Assembly (NCBI GenBank): GCA_052145775.1
Contig: JBKQNY010000190.1
Coordinates: 1 to 33,779 of the forward strand
Direction: 5' to 3'
Length of the DNA: 33,779 nt
Origin: CAVYPR01 sp052145775
GTDB taxonomy: Bacteria; Actinomycetota; Acidimicrobiia; Acidimicrobiales; RAAP-2
In this document: piece after piece, positions 7,256 to 14,261 of the stretch
Layout of the letters: each line of letters starts with the position of its first letter
Numbering within the stretch: position 1 is the stretch's first letter
Notes under the pieces: model-generated
What the model saw: only the letters and a program-made list of their open reading frames with translations
Told to the model about the DNA's origin: nothing
The model's database searches: none
Made by a program: the position numbers and the translations under genes

Positions 7256-8973
7256 GGCCCGCTCGGTGCGGCGCCGGACACCCCATCATCGGCAGCCGCC
7301 GCGGCCGCCCGTCTCCGACGTCCTGCCCGGGTCAGCAGCACCGCGTTCAGGGCGAGGAGGGCAATGAGGGCGATGAGCGCCCATGGCGGGCTTGGTCCGA
7401 CCGAGGGACCCACGTAGGCCACCGGGGACGGCGACAACCAGGTGACCTTGCCCCCGCCGGAGGTTGCTGTCCCTGAAGCGGAGGTGCCTGTCGTCCCGGT
7501 GCCGGTACCGGCGGTGGTCCCGGCGGCTTTCAATCCGGTGGCCGTCACCCCCGCCACCACCGCGGTCTTGCCGCTCGACGTCTTGACCACCGCGGCCTTG
7601 GCCGTGACCTTCGCCCCGGACTTGGCCGCGGCGGATGAGCCCGCTCCGGAGGAGGAGGAGGAGCTGCCGGGTGCCTCCGATGCGATGTTGGCGACCGGGT
7701 CGGGAGGCGGGAGGGCACCGACCCCCAGGTTCCCCCCCTGGAACTGCGGGTTGGCGCAGTTCTTCACTGTGAGCGTCTCCGCTGGCTGGCCGGTCATGTA
7801 CCCGATGGCGTTCGCCATGAACTGGCTGAGTTGGACGGGCAAGGGCGAGTATCCGATTGTCGCCATCTTGATCTGGCCTGTACACGCGATATATCGCATG
7901 AATTTGGCCATGGTGTTCATCACCCCGGGGTTGGGATACTGCATCTTGCAGGTCGGCCGTGTCGGGGTGGGCGCGCACTGGTAGAGGATGTACGAGTACG
8001 CGGAGATGGGATAGGCCAGCGGGTTGGTGCTGTTGTAGACGTTGATCAGTGTCTGCGAGGTGTCCGGCGCCAGCACCGCCGACTGCAGGGCATTGGCGAT
8101 GTTGAGGGCATACGGTTGGACCCATTGCCCCGAGGCGTTCTCGATCCAGGCGACGTCGTCGTGGTACACCTTGGCGTAGCCGAACTCGTCGTAGCCGATG
8201 GACCAGAGCCCACCGGGGCTGGAGACAGCCTGCGCCTGCTGTGTGGAGCCCGGATAACCGTTCCACGTGTTGGTGGGTGGGAAGGCTGTGCCGTCGTCGA
8301 TCTCCCAGACCCTGGAGTTGGTCGGGAACTTATGCGCCTGGGCCCAGGATGCGTACTGTGTCGGGTCGGTGTGCTTGACGAAGTCGTAGAAGAGCGCCGT
8401 GGTCCCAGACTGGCCGGTGCGGTAGTCGACCTTGATCGGCTCGTTCGGCAGGACGAGGCCCTTGTTGTCCGCGGTGATTGTCGGGCTGTCCCAGTTGGTG
8501 ATGATCCCGAGGAAGATCTTGGCGACCGTGAGCCGTGACAGGTGGAGGTATGTGACCGGGTTGCTGCCTGTGGGGTTCAACGAGACGTGGTACATGATGG
8601 CGATGGCCCCGGCGACGTCGGGGGTGTAGGCGAAGCCTCGGGGGACGTGGCTGATGACTGTGGCGCTGCCTGTACTGGCGTACAGCTCGGAGTACTCGGC
8701 CTCGGTCCCGGCGAAGTCGGCCGTGTTCTCCTGGTAGGCCTGGAGGCCGGCGGGCGACCCGGTGGCCGTGTAGTTGACGTTCAACCCCTGCAGCTGCTCG
8801 GCCTGGGTCCACTGCTGGAAGGCGAGCGCGGCGTAGGTGGACCCCTGCCCGTTGACGGTGGCGTATGTCGTGGCGCCGGCCGTACCCTGCCCGGCGAAGG
8901 CGCCGATGCCGAGGGCCAGCGCCGCCATGACGGCCACGGCCGCGGCCGGTACCCGGATTCCCATGCGGTTCAT
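7246..8973 (-). CDS. pstS: Phosphate-binding protein PstS, C-terminally membrane-anchored
   Basis: 575 aa. The Sec signal peptide spans about 1-35 (cleaved near GTAGA). The PstS periplasmic-binding domain spans about 40-425. It shows NGQGSTYAALAFQQW (first phosphate loop), ADFAGTEAEYS (second loop), SRLTVAKIFLGIITNWDSP (hinge signature) and RTGQSGTTALFYDF (SGT loop). A Ser/Ala/Thr/Gly linker of about 100 residues follows, then a membrane span (about 530-553) and an Arg-rich tail, so the protein is tethered by its C-terminus rather than as a lipoprotein. Usual PstS length is 320-380 aa; the extra is the linker and anchor. ATG 8973 overlaps the pstB stop (ATGA), with AGGGAG upstream. It is the last gene of pstCABS, which is unusual since pstS normally comes first. 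Confidence 0.93.
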   Translation of the reverse strand: MNRMGIRVPAAAVAVMAALALGIGAFAGQGTAGATTYATVNGQGSTYAALAFQQWTQAEQLQGLNVNYTATGSPAGLQAYQENTADFAGTEAEYSELYASTGSATVISHVPRGFAYTPDVAGAIAIMYHVSLNPTGSNPVTYLHLSRLTVAKIFLGIITNWDSPTITADNKGLVLPNEPIKVDYRTGQSGTTALFYDFVKHTDPTQYASWAQAHKFPTNSRVWEIDDGTAFPPTNTWNGYPGSTQQAQAVSSPGGLWSIGYDEFGYAKVYHDDVAWIENASGQWVQPYALNIANALQSAVLAPDTSQTLINVYNSTNPLAYPISAYSYILYQCAPTPTRPTCKMQYPNPGVMNTMAKFMRYIACTGQIKMATIGYSPLPVQLSQFMANAIGYMTGQPAETLTVKNCANPQFQGGNLGVGALPPPDPVANIASEAPGSSSSSSGAGSSAAAKSGAKVTAKAAVVKTSSGKTAVVAGVTATGLKAAGTTAGTGTGTTGTSASGTATSGGGKVTWLSPSPVAYVGPSVGPSPPWALIALIALLALNAVLLTRAGRRRRAAAAAADDGVSGAAPSGPAP

Positions 8974-9875
8974 CCGAATCTCCCTTGTACGTAGTCGAGG
9001 GTCCGCGGATCGTCGGGTGAGTCGAACATCTTGGTGGTGTCGCCCTGCTCGACCACATAACCCGGCGCGTTCTCCCCCGCCAGGAAGAACGCGCAGTAGT
9101 CCGAGACGCGGTTCGCCTGCTGCATGTTATGGGTCACGATGACGATCGTGACGTGGTCACGGAGTTCGGCGATGGTCTCCTCGACGCGGCGCGTCGAGGT
9201 CGGGTCGAGCGCCGAGCACGGCTCGTCCATGAGCAGGACGTTGGGGGCGACGGCCAGGGACCTGGCGATGCACAGGCGCTGCTGCTGGCCACCCGACAGG
9301 GCTCCGCCCGGCTGGTCCAGGCGCTCTCGGACCTCCTTCCACAGCCCAGCCCTCTTGAGGGACACCTCGACTAGCGCGTCCTTGTCCGAGCACTTGATGC
9401 GTGCGAGCTTGAGACCGGAGAGCACGTTGTCCCGCAGGCTCATGGCCGGGAACGGGTTCGGCTTCTGGAATACCATCCCGATGCGGGTCCGCACCTGCTG
9501 GGCACGGATGTTCGCGCCGTAGATGTCGGTGCCGTCCAGCTGGATCTCGCCGTCCATGGCGGCGCCGGGCACCAACTCATGCATGCGATTGAGCAGTCGG
9601 AGGAACGTCGACTTGCCGCATCCCGAGGGTCCGATGAGGGCGGTGACCCTGCCGGCCGGCATGACCATCGACACCCCCTCGAGCACCAAGTGGTCTCCGA
9701 ACCACGCGCAGGCGTCGACCGCTTCGAGGGTGGCCGCCCCAGGGGGGGGTCCGCCGACCAATTCCGGAACCCGGAGCTCAGGTTCGACCACCGGGATCTG
9801 GGCGGTGATCGGCCCAGAGGCGTCGCCGTCGACCGAGGGTGCCTGCGGACCTGGCGGTGACGTGAGTTCGGTCAT
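8970..9875 (-). CDS. pstB: Phosphate ABC transporter ATP-binding protein PstB
   Basis: 301 aa. The ATPase energises phosphate import through PstCA at the inner face of the membrane. Visible motifs: Walker A GPSGCGKST (82-90), Q-loop FQKPNPFP (136-143), signature LSGGQQQR (193-200), Walker B LLMDEP (214-219) and switch H249 in VTHNMQQANR. The KPNPFPAMS stretch is typical of PstB. About 50 Pro-rich residues precede the usual start of the domain. ATG 9875 overlaps the pstA stop by 4 nt (ATGA), and its own stop overlaps pstS in the same way. In-frame sequence further upstream is read through pstA and is not coding in this frame. Confidence 0.95.
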   Translation of the reverse strand: MTELTSPPGPQAPSVDGDASGPITAQIPVVEPELRVPELVGGPPPGAATLEAVDACAWFGDHLVLEGVSMVMPAGRVTALIGPSGCGKSTFLRLLNRMHELVPGAAMDGEIQLDGTDIYGANIRAQQVRTRIGMVFQKPNPFPAMSLRDNVLSGLKLARIKCSDKDALVEVSLKRAGLWKEVRERLDQPGGALSGGQQQRLCIARSLAVAPNVLLMDEPCSALDPTSTRRVEETIAELRDHVTIVIVTHNMQQANRVSDYCAFFLAGENAPGYVVEQGDTTKMFDSPDDPRTLDYVQGRFG

Positions 9876-11095
9876 GAGGGCCCCCGGGCGGGGTGGACTG
9901 CAGACGACAGGGTCCGGATGGGGTGGAACCGCCTGCGCCGGCGCGCTTTGGTGCGGTCCCGACCAAGGGTCCTGGCGATCGCGAACAGGCTGAGGATCAG
10001 GATCATGAGTACGAGTGCACCGGCGAAACCCCGTTGGATGGAGGACACGAGGGGCTCGCGGATGAACCGGTAGATGAACAGCGGCAAGCTCTCCTGCGGA
10101 CCGTTGAATGGGTTCGCGTTCATGAGATTGTACCCGAAGGCGGTGAAGAGAAGGGGTGCGGTCTCCCCCGCCTCCCGGGCGATGCCCAGGATGGCCCCGG
10201 TGGCCAACCCCGAGGAGGCGGTGGGCAGCACCACCGACCAGACCACCCTGGCCCGGGACGACCCGAGAGCGAGCCCGGCCTCCCTGAGGCCGTCGGGAAC
10301 CAGACGGAGCACGACCTCGACCGCCCGGCAGATGGTCGGCATCATGGTCACCGAGAGCGCCAGTGACGCCATGAAGCCGTTGAAGCTGAACAGCGCGGAA
10401 TCTTTGGCCAGCGGGATGATCAGGGTGGCGTAGATGAACAGACCCGAGACGATCGACGGCATCCCGCTCATGGCGTCCACGAAGATCCTCACGGTTCGAC
10501 GGAGCCTCGAGCGGCTCTCGTTGAGGAAGATGGCGCACGACACGCCCAATGGGAAAGAGATGAGGAGCGCCAGTCCCACCTGCTCGAGCGTTCCCACGAT
10601 GGCGTGCAGGCCACCGCCGGCGGTGGCCGGCTCGTTCGGGGTGATGCCGCGCTGGGTGTGGAAGAAGAAGCCCAGCCGAAGCGCCGGGAGCCCTTTCACC
10701 AGAACGTAGCTGACGACGGCGATGAGTGGGATCGCTACGAGCAACATCGCCATGGTCACCGCAAGCGTCACCGTGCGGTCGACCGCGGCCAGGCGTCCCA
10801 AACGGTCATAGGTGGCGACGTAGAAGATGGCGAGGAAGAGGACGAAGGAGACCAGGAGGAAGCCGAACCACCCCACCCCGTCGGTGAGGATTCCGAACAC
10901 CAGCCAGCTGAGACTGAGGGCACTCACCGCAGCGGCGACGGCCGTGATGACGTCCATCCTCTGGAGGCTGCGGGGGCTTCTCGGCGTTCGGCGGCGAGGG
11001 GGGACCGGCCTCGTCCCGGACGGCGGTTGAACCGGTGCCGCGCCCGGCAACGTCGGGGCGGTGGGAGCCGGCGCGGTCCCGGACTCCGGCCCCAT
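9872..11095 (-). CDS. pstA: Phosphate ABC transporter permease PstA
   Basis: 407 aa from ATG 11095, which overlaps the pstC stop (TGATG). The permease domain begins near residue 120 with the segment VTLAVTMAMLLVAIPLIAV. It contains the EAA loop (EAGLALGSSRARVVWSVVLP) that docks on PstB, and GIAREAGETAPLLFTA, highly typical of PstA. An extra N-terminal region of about 110 residues comprises a Pro/Arg-rich cytoplasmic tail and two added spans (about 49-72 and 78-96). Family members are normally 280-300 aa. The C-terminal tail is Arg rich. Confidence 0.94.
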   Translation of the reverse strand: MGPESGTAPAPTAPTLPGAAPVQPPSGTRPVPPRRRTPRSPRSLQRMDVITAVAAAVSALSLSWLVFGILTDGVGWFGFLLVSFVLFLAIFYVATYDRLGRLAAVDRTVTLAVTMAMLLVAIPLIAVVSYVLVKGLPALRLGFFFHTQRGITPNEPATAGGGLHAIVGTLEQVGLALLISFPLGVSCAIFLNESRSRLRRTVRIFVDAMSGMPSIVSGLFIYATLIIPLAKDSALFSFNGFMASLALSVTMMPTICRAVEVVLRLVPDGLREAGLALGSSRARVVWSVVLPTASSGLATGAILGIAREAGETAPLLFTAFGYNLMNANPFNGPQESLPLFIYRFIREPLVSSIQRGFAGALVLMILILSLFAIARTLGRDRTKARRRRRFHPIRTLSSAVHPARGPS

Positions 11096-12111
11096 CACAC
11101 CTCGACTCCTACGCCGGACCGGCTCCGTGAGACGATGGTCGACGCGATCAGGTTGGTCGAGAGCGTGATGATGAACAGGACCAGGCCGGCCGCCATGAGG
11201 CCCGAGACTGTGAAGGAGTTGCCCCCGGCCCGCAGCGCGATGAAGCCGGAGATGGTGGCGCCGCCCTCCTGCAAGATCTGGTGCGACACCACCGGCACCT
11301 GGGGGAGGAGGAAGACGACGGCGATCGTCTCCCCGAGGGCACGGCCCAAACCGAGCATCGATCCACCGATGATCCCCCCCCTCCCGAAGGGGAGGACGAC
11401 GGTGCGCACCATCCCCCAGCGGGTCGACCCGAGGGCCAGCGAAGCCTCCTTCTCGCCGGGCGGCGTCTGGGAGAAGACCGCCCTGGTGATCGAGGCCACG
11501 ATGGGTATGACCATGAGCGACACAACGATGCCCGCGATGAAGAACGAGTCCGACAACGACGCGTCCGCTGTGGTGTGGAAGATGGGGATCCAGCCGAGGT
11601 GTGTGGTCATCCAGCGCGAGAGTGGAACGATCTGGGCGCTCAGGAAGAAGAAACCCCAGATGCCGAACAGGATGCTGGGGATGGCGGCCAGGAGGTCGAT
11701 CATCGCCTGGAGAGGTTTGCGGAGGGCCATCGGCGCGTACTCGGCGATGTACAGCCCGACCGTCACCCCCATGGGGATGGCGATCGACACCGCGATCAAG
11801 GCCACGACCACGGTGCCGAAGAGGAGCCCGACGACCCCGATCTTCGGTGGGTACACATCGGTCTTCCAGGCGATACGGGTGAAGAACGACGTTCCCTCCT
11901 CTACCAGGGAGCGATGGGCCTGATAGAAGAGGAAGATCCCGATCAGCGTGAGCAGGACGAGGACCGTCACGCCTGCGGCCAGGGTGAAGCGGTCGAACCA
12001 CCGGTCGACGCGGCCGGGCTGTCGCAGGATCTCCCGGCGGGTCCGACCGGCCCCCGGCCGTCTTGACGGCGCGCCGGAGATCGCTGTGGCGGACAGCAGC
12101 CCGTCAACCAT
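11095..12111 (-). CDS. pstC: Phosphate ABC transporter permease PstC
   Basis: 338 aa, first gene of the operon. AAGGAG lies 6 nt before ATG 12111; a GTG directly before it (12114) is the alternative start. A cytoplasmic basic tail is followed by a first span (FTLAAGVTVLVLLTLIGIF) and about five further spans. The PstC signatures are the segment ending AIPMGVTVGLYIAEYAP, LLAAIPSILFGIWGF, and the EAA loop EKEASLALGSTRWGMVRTVV followed by GLGRALGETIAVVFLL. Its length matches the family. Thr codon ACA occurs here mainly in segments predicted outside the membrane (MTTHLG, FHTTADAS, NSFTVSG). Confidence 0.95.
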   Translation of the reverse strand: MVDGLLSATAISGAPSRRPGAGRTRREILRQPGRVDRWFDRFTLAAGVTVLVLLTLIGIFLFYQAHRSLVEEGTSFFTRIAWKTDVYPPKIGVVGLLFGTVVVALIAVSIAIPMGVTVGLYIAEYAPMALRKPLQAMIDLLAAIPSILFGIWGFFFLSAQIVPLSRWMTTHLGWIPIFHTTADASLSDSFFIAGIVVSLMVIPIVASITRAVFSQTPPGEKEASLALGSTRWGMVRTVVLPFGRGGIIGGSMLGLGRALGETIAVVFLLPQVPVVSHQILQEGGATISGFIALRAGGNSFTVSGLMAAGLVLFIITLSTNLIASTIVSRSRSGVGVEV

Positions 12112-12533
12112 CACCGACTCCTTGTGCGGCTGTGGCTAGGTGAGCGGGGCACTCGGGGCACTCGCGTCGGGAGCTGGAACGGTCCATTTCATCGGCGGTA
12201 CCGCGGTGCATCGTGGCTCGTCGCTGCCTCGGCGCTCGACGCCCGGCGGCGTCGCATGGACCAGGCAGACCGCCCGCTCCATCTCGGACGGGGCAGGACC
12301 CGGCGCGCCAGCGACCGTGACCCCGGCCGAGACGATGCGCGATCTGATGGGAAGGAGTCCGGGCATGTGAGTCAGGAGGGCCGTCGCCGACGCTCGTGGC
12401 CATTGTGCGCCTGTCCATATGTCCGATCGGGAAACTGGGCGCGATTCGGAGGTGAATTCTCAGTAGCCACCCGGTGAAATCGACATGGTTGCCCCCGGCC
12501 GCGATGGTGGGGGACCGGGCCGAGCGGACCCGA
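12112..12533. other. Intergenic region: pst operon promoter and long leader
   Basis: 422 nt between pstC and the next minus-strand gene. It holds the candidate PHO box (12451-12483), an A/T-rich catatg (12416-12421) that could be part of a -10 region, a 10-bp palindrome gcggtaccgc near 12195, and the pstC ribosome binding site. If transcription begins near 12410, the pst mRNA has a leader of about 300 nt. No known riboswitch is recognisable. Small open frames here look non-coding. Confidence 0.5.
12451..12483 (-). promoter_or_regulatory. Candidate PHO box: three 11-nt direct repeats
   Basis: Read on the minus strand the three consecutive 11-nt units begin TTTCACC, GGCTACT and ATTCACC. The outer two match the Streptomyces PhoP unit GTTCACC at six of seven positions and the middle one is degenerate. 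Spacing is exactly 11 nt, as in known PHO boxes. It lies upstream of pstC in the right orientation but about 340 nt from its start. Confidence 0.5.
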
Positions 12534-13637
12534 TCAGTGCCCCGGAGCCCCCATCAGGCCGTCGCTCATGCCGTAGCGCCGGAAGGGTCCGAAGAAACCC
12601 TGCTCCAGGAGGCCATATCCGACGTGGTCGCCGTAACTGAACCGTGCGACGTGGTCGACGAGCCCGTAACCGGCGATCCCCTTGATCTCGTCTGCGTCGA
12701 GCACCAGGCCCTCGACCACCGTCTCGGGGCCCTGGTACATGCCGTGTCGCCAGTCCGAGTCGATGCCGTAACCGGTGCCGACCGACACCCAGTTGGTGAG
12801 CAGCACCTGGCAGTCGATCTCGATCCCCGCCTCGGGGAGGCGGATCAGTGAGCTCCGGACGACACGGGTCCCGGGCTCGAGGACGTGCTCGTGCTCGCTG
12901 CGCCCCAGCTCCTCGACACCACGGGCGGGGTCGGACCAGACCCGCTCGGCCTGCACCAGCGGCCTTACCCCGTCGTCGCGCTCGTTGCAGATGTACAAGA
13001 CGGCGTGGTCCTCGAACTGCATGGGGAAGTACGTCCACATCCCCGGAAGCACCATGTCCCCCTCGCGGATCCCGCCGGGCTCGGCCTCACCCACCGGCCG
13101 GACCCCCCACGAGCGGTCACGGTTTCCCCAGCAGAGGTCCGGGGTGATCTCGATTCGCTCACCGCTGACCTCCAAATTCCCCGTCCAGGTCCCGGTCTGG
13201 GCGAGCCGCTGGGTGTCGAAGATCACCTTCTCCTTGCCCCGGACGTACTGGTGCGGCTCGGCCACCGCCGGGATGTGGCCGTTCCAGGTGATGTCCATGG
13301 CCACGGGGTGTTCGGTCGGCTCCACCACGAAGCGGAGCCGGCGGAGCGGTTCGAGCACCTCGATCCGGAAGGGGCCCACCGAGAGGTCGCTGCGGTCGCT
13401 GAGGGGCTTCGAGGCCCGCACGATGTGCTGGCCGGCCCCCTTGCGTACGTCCACGAAGGCGTCGACCACCCCCAGGTTGGGGTACTGCCCGAAACCGAAG
13501 ATTGCGAACCAATCACCCGAGCACGGGTGCATGTTGAAGTAGTACCGGTCGTAGAAATTTCGGTCGCTGGTGGCAGGGTGACGGACGAACTCAGCCGCCT
13601 GGTGGACCGGGAAGTCGTCCCACGCAGAGAGGGTCAC
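12534..13637 (-). CDS. Conserved actinobacterial protein of unknown function (DUF7064/7065-like)
   Basis: About 367 aa from GTG 13637, chosen because residues upstream in frame (before VTLSAWDDFPVHQ) are shadow of the FmdB gene. No signal peptide or span. Rich in aromatic and Gly/Asp beta-strand patterns: NFYDRYYFNMHP, DWFAIFGFGQYP, WNGHIPAVAEPH, CWGNRDRSWGVRP, GMWTYFPMQF and HGMYQGPETVV. This is the pattern of large beta-barrel proteins related to the AttH/CrtC-like fold seen in mycobacterial unknowns; I recall such proteins being listed under DUF7064/DUF7065, but not with certainty. The conserved NRDRSWGVR and Asp/His residues could form a ligand or active site. It lies 34 nt after the FmdB gene on the same strand. 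Function unknown. Confidence 0.75.
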   Translation of the reverse strand: MTLSAWDDFPVHQAAEFVRHPATSDRNFYDRYYFNMHPCSGDWFAIFGFGQYPNLGVVDAFVDVRKGAGQHIVRASKPLSDRSDLSVGPFRIEVLEPLRRLRFVVEPTEHPVAMDITWNGHIPAVAEPHQYVRGKEKVIFDTQRLAQTGTWTGNLEVSGERIEITPDLCWGNRDRSWGVRPVGEAEPGGIREGDMVLPGMWTYFPMQFEDHAVLYICNERDDGVRPLVQAERVWSDPARGVEELGRSEHEHVLEPGTRVVRSSLIRLPEAGIEIDCQVLLTNWVSVGTGYGIDSDWRHGMYQGPETVVEGLVLDADEIKGIAGYGLVDHVARFSYGDHVGYGLLEQGFFGPFRRYGMSDGLMGAPGH

Positions 13638-13671
13638 GATGTCGGAGCCTCGACGTGTAGCGGAGACGGGA

Positions 13672-13899
13672 TCACCTTGGGTGGCAGGCGCAGCCCCCAC
13701 CGCACCCGCCGGCCACTGGTGCCCCGCACATCCCAGCGGCCGGCTGCGCGGCGTGGCCGGTGGTGGCGAACACCGGGAGTAGCCGGGCCGCACCCACGTG
13801 CCCGTCCGGGCAGGTGGCCAGGGCATCGGCGTCGGCCATCGGGCGGCGCTCCTCGTAGACGACCTCACACGTGCGGCACCGGTACTCGTACAGCGGCAT
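13672..13899 (-). CDS. FmdB-family zinc-ribbon protein
   Basis: 75 aa from ATG 13899 with GGAGG eight nt upstream; the GTG nine nt further upstream is less well placed. The N-terminus MPLYEYRCRTC is diagnostic of the family. Ligands appear as C8-x2-C11 and C30-x3-H34 rather than the usual two CxxC knuckles. The C-terminus is Gly/Cys/His rich (GGCGGGCACHPR) and may bind further metal. Family members are putative regulators or zinc-ribbon accessory proteins; the role here is unknown. Probably co-transcribed with the following DUF7064/7065-like gene. Confidence 0.85.
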   Translation of the reverse strand: MPLYEYRCRTCEVVYEERRPMADADALATCPDGHVGAARLLPVFATTGHAAQPAAGMCGAPVAGGCGGGCACHPR

Positions 13900-13938
13900 G
13901 GCCGTCACCTCCGGGCGACGATCCTACCCATCACTCGT

Positions 13939-14190
13939 TCAGTTGTAGTCGTCGAGCTCGGTCACTTCGGCCGGAGGTCCGCCGGTGGCGTCGAGCCGGA
14001 CCGAGAAGCCGTCGACCACGTCGACGCGCTGCACGGCGTCGACGTGACACCGGCCAGTGCCGCCCCACTTCGCCTTGGCCGCGCCCTTGGCCGCCTGTCC
14101 GTCCTCGGCCACGACGAAGACCACCTCGTGGTCCTCGCCCATCCGCCCGCCGGCGATTGGCCCGCCGAGGTACGCCGCGTAGAGGTGCAT
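13939..14190 (-). CDS. DUF1543 family protein
   Basis: 83 aa from ATG 14190. MHLYAAYLGGPIAGGRMGED, then a strand HEVVFVVAED, WGGTGRCHVDAVQRVDVVDG and a final strand, as in the small alpha/beta DUF1543 proteins. Function unknown. No ribosome binding site; TATCAT six nt before the ATG indicates a leaderless transcript. Divergent from aconitase. Confidence 0.8.
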   Translation of the reverse strand: MHLYAAYLGGPIAGGRMGEDHEVVFVVAEDGQAAKGAAKAKWGGTGRCHVDAVQRVDVVDGFSVRLDATGGPPAEVTELDDYN

Positions 14191-14196
14191 GCGTCG

Positions 14197-14202
14197 ATGA
14201 TA
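14197..14202 (-). promoter_or_regulatory. -10 box TATCAT of the DUF1543 gene (leaderless)
   Basis: TATCAT on the minus strand ends six nt before the ATG at 14190, placing the transcription start at or next to the start codon. No Shine-Dalgarno sequence fits between. Confidence 0.55.
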
Positions 14203-14261
14203 GGGCCCGAGAAGCTGTGGCGGATGTGGGGTCACCCCCGCGAGACGGGCAGAATGGAGCC

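Noticed and set aside
7640..7680. gaggaggaggaggag run
   Set aside because: It encodes a short Ser run in the PstS linker. It is not a ribosome binding site or a promoter element.
1..8973. Search for LPXTG-type sorting signals in the surface proteins
   Set aside because: None was found in the visible proteins; the C-terminal anchors of the PstS-like proteins have no such motif. The IPT/TIG protein is cut before its C-terminus, so it cannot be judged.
9147..9161. Palindrome cgtgac gtg gtcacg
   Set aside because: Lies inside the conserved pstB switch region, so it is explained by codons.
12136..12366. 76-codon minus-strand frame in the pst leader
   Set aside because: No ribosome binding site, low-complexity product and no recognisable motif. 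Kept only as a possible leader peptide.
12885..14261. Open frame joined in frame upstream of aconitase
   Set aside because: Antisense to the DUF7064/7065-like, FmdB and DUF1543 genes. Aconitase homologues begin near 14262.
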